Positions 24,259 to 36,300 of a stretch of DNA of 64,000 nt are shown here, piece by piece. A model generated the notes under the pieces. The model was not told the origin of the DNA. It saw only the letters and a list, made by a program, of their open reading frames with translations, and made no database searches. The stretch's first letter is position 1. The number at the start of each line of letters is the position of its first letter. The position numbers and the translations under genes are program-made. The DNA is from Delphinus delphis (Eukaryota; Chordata; Mammalia; Artiodactyla; Delphinidae), in NCBI RefSeq assembly GCF_949987515.2, contig NC_082696.1, forward strand, positions 2,007,501-2,071,500, read 5' to 3'.

Positions 24259-24469
24259 GGGGCTTCCCTGGTGGCGCAGTGGTTGAGAGTCCGCCTGCCG
24301 ATGCAGGGGACACGGGTTCGTGCCCCGGTCCGGGAAGATCCCACGTGCCGCAGAGCGGCTGGGCCCGTGAGCCATGGCCGCTGGGCCTGTGCGTCCGGAG
24401 CCTGTGCTCCACAACGGGAGAGGCCACAACAGTGAGAGGCCCACGTACAGCAAAAAAAAAAAAAAAAAA
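24259..24469 (+). mobile_element. CHR-type SINE (short form)
   Basis: Full copy with a long A tail and a perfect 16-bp duplication, AAAAATTATAGATGTC, at 24243-24258 and 24470-24485. One of the youngest-looking insertions here. Confidence 0.95.
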
Positions 24470-24542
24470 AAAAATTATAGATGTCATCATAAGGCAATTT
24501 AAGAAATGTTAATAAACTTGTCTACATAAAAATAAACTTGAT

Positions 24543-24832
24543 GGGACTTCCCTGGTGGCACAGTGGTTAAGAATCCGCCTGCCAATGCAGGGGACATGGG
24601 TTCAAGCCCTGGTCCAGGAAGATTCCCACATGCCGTGGAGCAACTAAGCCCGTGCGCCACAACTACTGAAGCCCGCGCACCTAGAGCCCACGCTCTGCAA
24701 CAAGAGAAGCCACTGCAATGAGAAGCCTGCGCACCACAACAAAGAGTAGCCCCTGCTCACCGCACCTAGAGAAAGCCCACATGCAGCAACGAAGACCCAA
24801 CGCAGCCAAAAATAAAAATGAATTTTAAAAAA
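24543..24832 (+). mobile_element. CHR-type SINE (long form)
   Basis: Starts GGGACTTCCCTGGTGGCACAG and follows the long-form body (GAACAACTAAGCCCGTG-type segment, AGAGAAGCCACTGCAATGAG, CACATGCAGCAACGAAGACC) into an A-rich tail. No clear target-site duplication was found. It begins only 57 bp after the previous SINE's 3' duplication. Confidence 0.92.
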
Positions 24833-24989
24833 ACCCAACAACTTGAATTTAGCAAAAAAAAAAAAAGGCACACAATAAGTGAAGTCCAAAGACCAGTGAC
24901 ACACTGGGGAAAAAGCATTTCGAACTTACATGACAGAAAGAAATATAATGTAGTATATAAAAAGTCTCTAAAATTTGAGAAGAAAAACA

Positions 24990-25900
24990 TAAATAACCCA
25001 TTTTAAAATGGGTAAAACAAGCCTCAACAGTTACTTCACAAAGAAGTGAATATGACTCAAGTATAAAAAAGGGTGAACCACCTCATTAATGATAAAACTT
25101 CAATACTTTAAAATAAGATAACAAGGGCTTCCCTGGTGGCGCAGTGGTTGAGAGTCCACCTGCTGATGGAGGGGACACAGGTTCGTGCCTCGGTCCGGGA
25201 GGATCCCACATGCCGCGGAGCGGCTGGGCCCGTGAGCCATGGCCGCTGAGCCTGCGCATCCGGAGCCTGTGCTCCGCAACAGGAGAGGCCACGACAGTGA
25301 GAGGCCCGCGTACCGCAAAAAAAAAAAAAAAAAAAAGATAATAAGATGCCGTTTCTCAATCAAATTGGTAAAAATCTGAAAGTTTGACAACATCCTCTAT
25401 TAGTGGGGCTGGCAAAACAAGGTACACCAAGGAGCAGAACTGTGGCAATATTTGGCTAAATGAGATACACATGTACCTTTTGACACAGCAATTCTACTTT
25501 TGTGGATCTATTCCAAAGATACACTAGCAAAGTTATTCACTGTAGCACCATTTATAACAGCAAAAGTTTGGAAATGCTGCAGCAAGGTATGCTGGTTGAA
25601 TAAACTCTGGTCCTTTCATATAATGGAATAAAATGCTGCCACTACAAGAAATGAGGAAACTCTTCACCCTGTGACATGGCACGGATCACAAGTACACAGT
25701 TAAGTGAAAAAAGCAAGGAACAAAACAGTGTATATGGTAAGCATCTTTTATGTGAAAGGGCAAGAAACACACACACATACACCCCTGATCATATCTGCAC
25801 AAAGAAACCTTCCCTAAAGTGGATAAACCAAAATGTAATAAAAGATGGAAGCAAAGCCTTTCTAAATCCACTTTATTATACAGCTTCAACTCTGGACCCA
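24990..25900 (+). mobile_element. Old L1 3' UTR (L1ME-like), split by a SINE
   Basis: Left part: AAATGGGTAAAACAAGCCTC, TTCACAAAGAAGTGAATATG, GAACCACCTCATTAATGA. Right part: ATGCCGTTTCTCAATCAAAT, ACACAGCAATTCTACTTTTG, TGTAGCACCATTTATAACAG, GTTGAATAAACTCTGGTCC. The two halves are in consensus order around the SINE at 25126-25334, so the L1 predates it. Confidence 0.8.
25126..25334 (+). mobile_element. CHR-type SINE (short form) inside an old L1
   Basis: Complete short-form copy with an 11-bp duplication carrying one mismatch: AAGATAACAAG (25115-25125) and AAGATAATAAG (25335-25345). It interrupts an older L1 tail. Confidence 0.93.
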
Positions 25901-27229
25901 TTTAATTATTTTAAAAATTAAAACTTAAACGAAAAGTAAACACTAAAAATTTAAAACAAACAGAAATTAACATCTAACTATATATGAAGTTGGTCACATT
26001 GCCATACAGAAAAAAGACTCATTTTCAAGTGACCTTAGAAAAGTGTTTTGACTTTACATTCCTAGTAGACTCTATTCTAAGGATAATTATTTTGCGAAAA
26101 AATATTAATCTTTATTCAGAAGCCCTATTGTTAGTAATAATATTAGTACCATTATGCCTAATACAAGAACTACATGATAGAATGAAGCAAACAAGTACTG
26201 TGTTAATATAGTTACAAACACACAATTTTCAATGTAAGAGAAAAGAGACTTTTAAAAATCAAAGTAATTACATATAAACCCAGTAGGGCCAAATCTGAAC
26301 TGGAAACATCAGTAGAAACTCATGGATTTTTTTTCCCCACAGAAAAGTATCTTCTAGCTCTTACCACTGAAATGGTCACGAAGCAAAAGACAAGCTGTAG
26401 AAATAAGCACCTCTGGCACCTAGACCGTTGTCTCTAAATACTACTCTCCACTAAAAGGAACCCAGGCTCCCTGGAGAAATGGTTTAATCCAGGTACAGGT
26501 CACAAAATGGACAAGATGAGTTTGGGACACCTTGTTATGCCACAAAACAAGGAAGTTCTCAAAAAAAACTTCTCAAAAAACAAAACCCTCTAGCCAAACA
26601 AAAGGTGCACCTGGCCAAATCCGGACAATTTGAATACCGGCAAGAAGAATGGCTGCAACTCACAGAGACACAGAATCCATGAAAATCCTCAAGTTTATAA
26701 TGACAGTAAACAGAAATGAGAAAACCCAAACAAAACCAAAATCACTGTTACCACTGGAGGCGACAAGGGCACCAACTCCTCAGTCGGAAAATAAGCAGTT
26801 AAAGTCAAAGAATTAATAATTCCTTTTGCTTTCCTGTAGCTTAAAGGAGGAAGATGTGCTTCTGTTTTTTAAAGAATTCCTGCCAATAAATGTGAAAGAA
26901 ATGACAGAATTCCGATCGCGATTTTTTAACCCTTACTTGATTTAGGCGAAGACTGGCACTGGCCGAGCCAAGGACGGGAAGGCTGAGGGGACCCGGCACT
27001 GAGGGTGCAGAGGCGCAGGCTGGCCCAGCTCCTCCGCCGCTACCAGCACGGGGCCCGGGACACACACGGCACGGCTTACGAGGCCCTGCTGGATACCGTC
27101 ACGGCTTTGAAGCTACAGAAACAAGTCACACTCCACCGCCCACCCTTGGAGAAAAGAAAGGGCCCGTCCAGAACAGGGACGTCCTACAGGAAAAATGAGC
27201 ACTTTTTCTCAGCAAGTCTGACGTGAAAT
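25901..27229. other. Intron 1 stretch; GC-richer patch at 26930-27140
   Basis: Mostly AT-rich and unrecognised. A GC-richer patch contains a plus-strand frame (27005-27226) that reads plausibly like protein (QLLRRYQHGARDTHGTAYEA), but I recognise no family and no splice structure, so I do not call a gene. Confidence 0.5.
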
Positions 27230-27640
27230 AAAAATGGGGGTGGGAGGGGGGTTAGAATGCTCTAGGTTAAAAGAAACATAAGAGAACTAAATATAACGTG
27301 TGGACCCTGTTTGGATCCTGATTCAAATAAATTAACTGTAAAAACACATGCTCGAGGGAGACAGGGAAATCTGAGTGTCGTCTAGATACTAGAAAAGAAG
27401 GAATTATGGTTAATTTTGTTGATGGAGCTACCGTATTTACGGTTAAGTTGTTTTGAGATACACACTGAAGTAGAGGGGAAATAACGTTAGTTTTTAGGAT
27501 TAGCTCTAAAACACTTCAGCTAAAAACAACAACAGAAAATAATGAACTAAGAATGACAAAATTTTGAAAATTCTGAAGTCTGGGGGGTGGATATAAGTGA
27601 GTTGTATCTATGTTTGAAATTTTTCCTACGAAAAATATGA
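27230..27640 (+). mobile_element. Probable L1M-type 3' UTR relic
   Basis: Same general layout as 7080-7490: G-rich start, TGGACCCTGTTTGGATCCTG, GAGTGTCGTCTAGATACTAG, GGAATTATGGTTAATTTTG, then TTGTATCTATGTTTGAAATT and TTTTCC. Decayed and without frames. Family assignment is tentative. Confidence 0.45.
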
Positions 27641-28118
27641 AAATAAGTTGTAAGTACAAACTAAATAGTATTAAATATAAACCTGTTTTCATAAAAAGAA
27701 ACTCTGGGAAAAAATCCGAAGCAATTTGATACCGCAGACAGGTAAGGAATTAACACCAGAGGCCAAACATCTTTCGCTCACACTGAGCAGCCAGTGTGTG
27801 GTGGAAAGAAGGTGAGGCAGAGCCTCAGGAATGGCCAGACAGCGGTTAAAAGTCCCAGTGCTTTCACCTAAGGCGCTTGCAGCTCTGGGTAAGACATCTG
27901 AGTCTCTCATTTCCTACCTATAAAATGGAGAAGCCACTGTTTATTTCACAGGGTTTTGTGATTACTGTGTTATTTATGGCATAAAACACACCTGCCACAA
28001 AAAAGGCACTAAATGATAAATGTCATTTCCCATCTACAAGTTCTCAAGTGTTCATATACTTACATGAGAACTAGTTTGCAAGGTATATAATCCTATCTCT
28101 AGCAAAAAAAAAAAAAAA

Positions 28119-28149
<31 letters not shown>

Positions 28150-29245
28150 AATATACACACAAAGGCAAAAAACTGAGCACATATTAAAAGTCTATATGCA
28201 TCTATATGAAAAATACAAAATACTAAGCTTTGCAGAAAAAACCACACTGTACAACAGTCATAGTTCTATTTCTGAAATTCACTGTCCAAAAGTTATCAAT
28301 CATTTCCAATGCTCTAACTGACTGTAACCAAATCAACACATATAAAATGCTGAAATGTCTTCTTGTTCAAAGAAAATAACCATGTCCCTGAACTCAACCT
28401 CAATATTATAATATCCAAAACAAAATCCAGAAAGATAAATGAGGAAATTGTCTTTTAAAACCTGCTTCTTACATCTGCACTGAGTCTTAAGTATGTGAAA
28501 TATTAAAAGGAAGTTTCTAAATTTGAACAAGGGTCGTGCACCACACAAATTATATACAGAAACTGGCAGACTATCATTGACTGTATTTACAGTAACTTTC
28601 ATATCGAAGTAAATATTCAAACTATAACAACTGATTCAAAGAAGCTTCCTATAATCAAAATGCTTCCATCTGAATCCTTTTAATATACTAAAAATTGAAT
28701 TCATAGTACTCAACCTATTTTGATTAAAAAAAAAACTCAAGCAACTTACCTAAATTAAAAATATGTTCAAATCTCTACTGTAGTATATATATACTGCATG
28801 AGTAAAAAATACATTTTGAAACACAGGCAGTTTTTTGAGTCCTTCCATTTCTTAAGGCCTTTCATATCTTCCATATAAGACACTTTAAAGGGGGTTGGAA
28901 CAAGGTAGAAAGAACAAATTAGAAACAAAATAATTTTTGGATAGAGGGTGCAAAAGCAGTGACGTGAACATTACTGCCTTCTAGTTGGGATTTTATAAAG
29001 AAAACAAAAGACTTTGTTTCGGTACAAGCGTCTGACATTCTCTCCCCTGCTACGATGAGGGACCCTGAACTGCATATCTGGTGCCAACCAGTACCTCCAG
29101 ACTGTACTTCCTGTTTCACTCTTCATTATCAAATGACCACAGGAGATTGGAATGTCGCTTGGTACCGGGTAAGAGAAAAACAAAAAGGTAACCTGCATAA
29201 ACCAGTGCAGAGACTTTGGAAAGGAAGCATATTGTTTACAAGTAC
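27641..29245. other. Intron 1 stretch, AT-rich
   Basis: Includes an A-run followed by (AT)n(AC)n at about 28106-28165. Otherwise no recognised repeat, exon or RNA gene. Confidence 0.5.
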
Positions 29246-29716
29246 TTTTTATTTTTTTAATTTTTTTTATACAGCAGGTTCTCATCAGTTATCCATTTTA
29301 TACATATAAGTGTATATATGTCAATCCCAATCTCCCAATTCATCCCACCAACACCACTTTCCCCCCTTTGTCTCCAAACATTTGTTCTCTACATCTGTGT
29401 CTCTATTTCTGCCCTGCAAACCGGTTCACCTGTACCATTCTTCTAGGTTCCACATATATGCGTTAATATATATTTGTTTTTCTCTTTCTGACTTACTTCA
29501 CTCTGTATGACAGTCTCTAGAACCAACCATGTCTCTACAAATGACCCAATTTCATTCCTCTTTATGGCTGAGTATTATTCCATTGTATATATGTACCACA
29601 TCTTCTTTACCCATTTGTCTGTCGATGGGCATTTAGGTTGCCTCCATGTCCTGGCTATTGTAAATACTGCTGCAGTGAACATTGGGATGCATGTGTCTTT
29701 TTTGAATTATGGTTTT

Positions 29717-32700
29717 CTATGGGTATATGCCCAGTAGTGAGATTGCTGGGTTATATGGTAATTTTATTTTTAGTTTTTCAAGGAACCTCCATACTGTTCT
29801 CCATAGTGGCTGTATCAATTTACATTCCCACCAACAGTGCAAGATGGTTCCTTTTTCTCCACACCCTCTCCAGCATTTGTTGCTTGTAGATTTTCTGATG
29901 ATGCCCATTCTAACTGGTGTGAGGTGATACCTCACTGTAGTTTTGATTTGCATTTCTCTACTAATTAGTGATGTTGAGCAGCTTTTCATGTGCTTCTTGG
30001 CCATCTGTATGTCTTCTTTGGAGAAATGTCTATTTAGGACTTCTGCCCATTTTTCGATTGGGTTGTTTGTTTCCTTAATATTGAGCTGCATGAGCTGTTT
30101 ATATATTTTGGAGACTAATCCTTTGTCTGTTGATTCGTTTGCAAACATTTTCTCCCATTCTGAGGGTTGTCTTTTCGTCTTGTTTGTAGTTTCCTTTGCT
30201 GTGCAAAAGCTTTTAAGTTTCATTAGGTCCCATTTGTTTATTTTTGTTTTTATTTCCATTACTCTAGGAGGTGGATCCAAAAAAATCTTGCTGTGATTTA
30301 TGTCATAGAGTGTTCTTCCTATGTTTTCCTCTAAGAGTTTTATAGTGTTCGGTCTTACATTTAGGTCTCTGGTCCATTTTGAGTTTATTTTTGAATGGTG
30401 TTACGGAGTGTGCTAATTTCATTCTTTTACATGTAGCTGTCCAGTTTTCCCAGCACCGCTTATTGAAGAGATTGTCTTTTCTCCATTGTATATCCTTGCC
30501 TCCTTTGTCATAGATTAGTTGACCATAGGTGCGTGGGTTTATCTCTGGGCTTTCTATCTTGTTCCATTGATCTATATTTCTGTTTTTGTGCCAGCACCAT
30601 ATTGTTTTGATTACTGTAGCTTTGTAGTAGAGTCTGAAGTCAGGGAGTCTGATTCCTCCAGCTCCGTTTTTTTCCCCTAAGACTGCTTTGGCTATTCGGG
30701 GTCTTTTGTGTCTCCACAAAAATTTTAAGATTTCTTGTTCTAGTTCTGTGAAAAATGTCATTGGTAATTTGATAGGGACTGCACTGAATCTGGAGGTTGC
30801 TTTGGGTAGTAGAGTCATTTTCGCAATATTGATTCTTCCAATCCAAGAACATGGTATATCTCTCCATCTGTTGGTATCATCTTTAATTTCTTTCATCAGT
30901 GTCTTACACTTTTCTGCATACAGGTCTTTTGTCTCCCTAGGTAGGTTTATTCCTAGGTATTTTATTCTTTTTGTTGCAGTGGTAAATGGGAGTGTTTCCT
31001 TAATTTCTCTTTCATATTTTTCATCATTAGTATATAGAAATGCAAGAGATTTCTGCACATTAATTTTGTATCCTGCAACTTTACCAAATTCATTGATTAG
31101 CTCTAGTAGTTTTCTGGTGGCATCTTTAGGATTCTCTACGTATAGTATCATGTCATCTGCAAACAGTGACAGTTTTACTTCTTCTTTTCCAATTTGTATT
31201 CCTTTTATTTCTTTTTCTTCTCTGATGGCCATGGCTAGGAGTTCCAAAACTATGTTGGATAACAGTGGTGAGAGTGGACATCCTTGACTTGTTCTTGATC
31301 TTAAAGGAAATGCCTTCAGTTTTTCACCATTGAGAAGGGTGTTTGCTGTGGTCTGTCATATATGGCCTTTATTATGTTGAGGTAGGTTCCCTCTGTGCCC
31401 ACTTTCCGGAGAGTTTTTAATCATAAATGGGGTGCTGAATTTTGTCAAAAGCTTTTTCTGCATCTATTGAGATGATCATATGGTTTTTATTCTTCAGTTT
31501 GTTAATATGGTGTATCACATTGATTGATTTGCGTATATTGAAGAATCCTTGCATCCCTGGGATAAATCCCACTTGATCGTGGTGTATGATCCTTTTAATG
31601 TGTTGTTGGATTCTGTTTGCTAGTATTTTGTTGAGGATTTTTGCATCTATATTCATCAGTGATGTTGGTCCGTAATTTTCTTCTTTTGTAGTATCTTTGG
31701 TTTTGGTATCAGGGTGATGGTGGCCTCACAGAATGAGTTCGGAAGTGTTCCTTCCTCTGCAATTTTTTGGAAAAGTCTGAGAAGGATGGGTGTTAGCTCT
31801 TCTCTAAACGTTTGACAGAATTCATCCGTGAAGCCATCTGGTTCTGGACTTTTGTTTGTTGGAAGATTTTTAATCACAGTTTCAATTTCATTACTTGTGA
31901 TTGGTCTGTTCACATTTTCCATTTCTTCCTGGTTCAGTCTCAGAAGGTTATACCTTTCTGAGAATTTGTCCATTTCTTCCAGGTTGTCCATTTTATTGGC
32001 ACAGAGTTGCTTGTAGCAGTCTCTCAGGATGCTTTTTATTTCTGCAGTGTCTGTTGTAACTCTTCCTTTTTCATTTCTTTCTTTCTTTCTTTTTTTTTTT
32101 TTTTGCAGTACACGGGCCTCCCACCGCTGCGGCCCCTCCCATTGCGGAGCACAGGCTCCGGAAGCACAGGCCCAGCGGCCATGGCTCACGGGCCCAGCCA
32201 CTCCGCGGCATGTGGGATCTTCCCGGACCGGGGCATGAACCCGTGTCCCCTGCATCGGCAGGTGGACTCCCAACCACTGCGCCACCAGGGAAGCCCTCCT
32301 TTTTCATTTCTAATTTTATTGATTTGAGTCCTCTCCCTGTTTTTCTTGATGAGTCTGGCTAATGCTTTATCAATTTTGTTTATCTTCTCAAAGAACCAAC
32401 TTTCAGTCATTGATCTTTGCTACTGTTTTCTTTGCTTCTGTTTCATTTATTTCTGCTCTGATCTTTATGATTTCTTTACTAAGAAATGGGTTTGGTTTGT
32501 TCTTCTTTCTCTAGTTCCTTTATGTGTAAGGCTAGATTGTTTATTTGAGATCTCTCTTGTTTCTTGAGGTAGGCTTGGATTGCTATAAACTTCCCTCTTA
32601 GAACTGCTTTTGCTGCATCCCATAGGTTTTGGATCGCTGTGTTTTCATTGTTATTTGTCTCTAGATATTTTCTGATTTCCTCTTTGATTTCTTCAGTGAT

Positions 32701-33480
32701 CTCTTGGTTATTTAGTAACGTATTGTTTAGCCTCCATGTGTTTGTGTTTCTTATGTGTTTTTCCCTGTAATTGATTTCTAATCTCATAGCGTTGTGGTCA
32801 GAACACATGCTTGATGTGATTTCAATTTTCTTAAATTTACTGACATTTGATCTGTGACCCAAGATGTGATCTATCCTGGAGAATGTTCCATGTGCACTTG
32901 AGAAGAAAATGTAGTCTGCTGTTTTTGGATGGAATGTCCTATAAATATCAATTAAATCTATCTGGTCTATTGTGTCATTTAAAGCTTGTGTTTCCTTATT
33001 AATTTTCTGTTTGGATGATCTGTCCATTGGTGTAAGTCAGGTGTTAAAGTCCCCCACTATTACTGTGTTACTGTCAATTTCCTCTTTTACAGCTGTTAGC
33101 AGTTGCCTTATGTATTGAGATGCTCCTCTGTTGGGTGCATATTTACTTATAATTGTTATGTCTTCTTCTTGGATTGATCCCTTGATCATTATGTAGTGTC
33201 CTTCCTTGTCTCTTGTAACATTCTTTATTTTAAAGTCTATTTTATCTGATATGAGTATAGCTACTCCAGCTTTCTTTTGATTTCCATTTGCATGGAATAT
33301 CTTCTTCCATCCCCTCACTTTCAGTCTGTATGTGTCCCTAGGTCTGAAGTGGGTGTCTTGTAGACAGCATATATATGGGTCTTGTTTTTGTATCCATTCA
33401 GCGAGCCTGTGTCTTTTGGTTGGAGCATTTAATCCATTCACGTTTAAGGTAACTATCAATATGTTTGTTCCTATTATCAT
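29717..33480 (-). pseudogene. L1 ORF2 (endonuclease / reverse transcriptase), broken
   Basis: ORF2p carries an APE-type endonuclease and a reverse transcriptase used for target-primed insertion. Pieces are visible in order. 33480-33037 is the endonuclease N-half (TLNVNGLNAPTKR, GDFNT), closed by a TGA at 33037-33039. 33027-32479 is its C-half (SDHNAMRLEI). The next is interrupted by the SINE. 32285-31656 resumes in L1 with NKSPEPDGF. 31656-31417 has the DAEKAFD motif. 31247-30303 holds the FADDM catalytic motif. 30280-29717 is the C-terminal cysteine segment. Successive pieces lie in different frames, so no functional product is possible. Confidence 0.93.
32079..32296 (-). mobile_element. CHR-type SINE (short form) nested in the L1
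   Basis: The reverse complement of the short CHR body lies inside L1 ORF2. The poly(A) tail shows as a T-run at 32088-32104 and the head ends GGGAAGCCC at 32296. A perfect 15-bp duplication of L1 sequence, TCCTTTTTCATTTCT, flanks it at 32064-32078 and 32297-32311. The SINE is therefore younger than the L1. Confidence 0.97.
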
Positions 33481-33638
33481 TTTCTCAATTGTTTTGGATT
33501 TGTTTTTGTAGGTCCTTTTCTTCTCTTGTGTTTCCCACTTAGAGAAGTTCCTTTAGCATTTGTTGTAGAGCTGGTTTGGTGGTGATGAATTCTCTTAGCT
33601 TTTGCTTGTCTGTAAAGCTTTTGATTTCTCCATCAAAT

Positions 33639-34460
33639 CTAAATCCTTGTTGCATGAAGTAATCTTGGTTGTAGGTTCTTCCCTTTCATCACTTTAAATA
33701 TGTCATGCCACTCCCTTCTGGCTTGTAGAGCTTCTGCTGAGAAATCAGCTGTTAACCTTATGGGAGTTCCCTTATATGTTATTTGTCGTTTTTCCCGTGC
33801 TGCTTCCAATAATTTTTCTTTGTCTTTAATTTTTGCCAGTTTGATTACTATGTGTCTTGGCATGTTTCTCCTTGGGTTTATCCTGTATGAGACTTGCTGC
33901 ACTTCCTGGACTTGGGTGGCTATTTCCTTTCCCATGTTAGGGAAGTTTTCGACTATAATCTCTTCAAATATTTTCTCGGGTTCTTTCTCTCTCTCTTCTC
34001 CTTCTGGGACCCCTATAATGCGAACACTGTTGCGTTCAATGTTGTCCCAGAGGTCTCTCAGGCTGTCTTCATTTCTTTTCATTCTTTTTTCTTTATTCTG
34101 TTCCCCAGCAGTGAATTCCACCATTCTTTCTTCCAGGTCACTTATCCGTTCATCTGCCTCAGTTATTCTGCTATTGATTCCTTCTAGCGTATTTTTCATT
34201 TCAGTTATTGTATTGTTCATCTCCGTTTGTTCTTTAATTCTTCTAGGTCTTTGTTAAACATTTCTTGCATCTTCTCCATCTTTGCCTCCATTCTTTTTCT
34301 GAGGTCTTGGATCATCTTCACTACCATTATTCTGAATTCTTTTTCTGGAACGTTGCCTATCTCCAGTTCATTTAGTTGTTTTTCTGGGGTTTTATCTTGT
34401 TCCTACATCTGGTACATAGCCCTCTGCCTTTTCATCTCGTCTATCTTCCTCTGAATGTGG
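33639..34460 (-). pseudogene. L1 ORF1 (RNA-binding chaperone), broken
   Basis: ORF1p is the trimeric nucleic-acid chaperone of L1. The longest open part (34220-33639, 193 codons) has the end of the coiled coil (NSRITEADERISDLEERM), the RRM region (SVRIIGVPEGEE) and the C-terminal domain, ending LLHATRI. Upstream, the apparent start at about 34435 is followed within eleven codons by a TAG. A second break just before 34220 puts the N-terminal coiled-coil part in another frame. It cannot make a normal ORF1p. Confidence 0.9.
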
Positions 34461-35338
34461 TTTTAGTTCCACAGGCTGCAGGATTGCAGTTCTTCTTGCG
34501 TCTGCTGTCTGCCCTCTGGTAGATGAGGCTATCTAAGCGGCTTGTGCAAGTTTCCTGGTGGGAGGGGCTGGTGGTGGGTAGAGCTGGGTGTTTCCCTGGT
34601 GGGCGCAGCTCAGTAAAACTTTAATCCGCTTGTCTGCTGATGGGTGGGGCCGTGTTCCCTCCCTGTTGGTTGTTTGGCCTGAGGCAACCCAACACTGCAG
34701 CCTACCTGGGCTCTGTGGTGGGGCTAATGGCGACTCTGGGAGGGCTCACGCCAAGGAGTACTTCCCAGAATTTCTGCTGCCAGTGTCCTTGTCCTCACGG
34801 TGAGCCAGAGCCACCCTATGCCTCTGCAGGAAACCCCCCAACACTAGCAGGCAGGTCCGGTTCAGTCTCCTATGGGGTCACTGCTCCTTCCCCTGGGTCC
34901 CGATGCACACACTACTTTGCGTGTGCCCTCCAAGAGTGGAGTCTCTGTTTCCCCCAGTCCTGTCAAAGTCCTGCAATCAAATCCCACTAGCCTTCAACGT
35001 CTGATTCTCTGGGAATTCCTCCTGTTGCCGGACCCCCAGGTTGGGAAGCCTGATGTGGGGCTCAGAACCTTCACTCTAGTGGGTGGACTTCTGTGGTGTA
35101 AGTGTTCTCCAGTCTGTGAGTCACCCACCCAGCAGTTATGGGATTTGATTTTATTGTGATTGCGCCCCTCCTAACGTCTCTTTGTGGCTTCTCCTTTGTC
35201 TTTGGATGTGGGGTATCTTTTTTGGGGAGTTCCAGTGTCTTCCTGTCGATGACTGTTCAGCAGTTAGTTGTGATTCCGGTGCTCTCGCAAGAGGGAGTGA
35301 GCGCACGTCCTTCTACTCCGCCATCTTGAACCAACCTT

Positions 35339-36115
35339 TGAACTCCTGCTGAAGGCAAAGTCTAGGAGGACTTCTAACAGCACTAATCTAGCAAAGACAT
35401 TTAGAAGGCAAAGTGACACTGATGAGAAGAGCTCACTGTTCAACTGAGGAGTTTTCTTAACATAATTGCAAACGAGAATTTTCATGAAAAGCAGCAATCA
35501 CTGAAGCAGATTCTCACTCTGCTCACCAAAATAACACTTCCAACTTCTATTCCAGAACTGTCCACACTGAAAATAAACATTCCAAGTATGTGGGATGGTT
35601 AACTATAACACATATATATGAATAAACTAAACAGTACATTCTGGGATAGATTCTTCAGATAATTAATGGACTACGTTGTAGGCATGAACTCAAAGACAAA
35701 GATACAGAGAGATGAGAAAAAAGTGTTAGCTTCTGTAAATGGAAGCCTCAAAAACCACTGATTCTATTTTTATATATAAAGTTATACTGTATCTTTTGAA
35801 GAAGGTATTACCACTTCTAGACAAAATCAGAAACAGTAACAAATAAAAGAGTTTTTTTCAATCTAAGATATGGAATACAGAATCAACCTAAAACATACAA
35901 TGGGACCCCACAAATAACCTCAACTGATACAAGGCCAGGCAGACAGACCTGAGTTTCCGTCCCGAGATGAACAAGGAGGACAGTCTGCTGGAGCAAAGAA
36001 AGCAAAACACGGAAAGGAAGAAAAATCCAGATAATAATGATGACAGAACCATACAAACAGAAGAGCGCCTGACTCACGTAGGTATGCACCCTAAGAGTCT
36101 CCTTGGTTCAGAAGT
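35339..36115. other. Intron 1 stretch without recognised element
   Basis: Flank on the 5' side of the L1. AT-rich intronic sequence; nothing is recognised. Confidence 0.5.
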
Positions 36116-36119
36116 AAAG

Positions 36120-36300
36120 TAGCGACCTTGAACTAAGTGCTTTCTTTACATCACCTACTTCAACCCTAACAGCAGCCCTATGAGGTGGGTGCCATTATCT
36201 CCCTGTCTTACAGATCCTCGTGTGAGCCTTAGGAAAACGAAGGCACTTGACCATGATCACACCGCTAACACCAATGGGCCAGAATTCTTACTCAGGAAAA
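36120..36300 (+). repeat. MIR SINE relic
   Basis: MIR core in order: CTAAGTGCTTTCTTTACATC, ACAGCAGCCCTATGAGGTGG, GTGCCATTATCTCCCTGTC, AAACGAAGGCACTTGACCAT, GATCACACCGCTAAC. Confidence 0.8.

Larger units (their letters stand above)
29250..35338 (-). mobile_element. Near full-length L1 retrotransposon, sense to AFDN, defective
   Basis: The minus-strand 5' end starts GGTTCAAGATGGCGGAGTAG at about 35330, the usual L1 start. It runs through a ~900-bp GC-rich 5' UTR, ORF1, ORF2 and a 3' UTR ending GAGAACCTGCTGTATAAAAA at 29270 plus an A-rich tail. About 6.1 kb including a 218-bp SINE, so close to family length. It is dead: ORF1 has an early stop and a frame break, and ORF2 has an in-frame TGA, several frameshifts and a SINE inside. 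I could not find a convincing target-site duplication. It lies in the same direction as AFDN, the orientation usually depleted in introns for long L1s. Confidence 0.95.

Noticed and set aside
24990..25900. A new element made of SINE plus flanks
   Set aside because: The flanks join into one old L1 3' end around the SINE, so it is an insertion into an older repeat rather than a composite mobile unit.
30688..31287. 199-codon plus-strand frame within the L1
   Set aside because: It is the antisense shadow of L1 ORF2, which is clearly read on the minus strand.
33700..34257. 185-codon plus-strand frame
   Set aside because: Antisense shadow of L1 ORF1.
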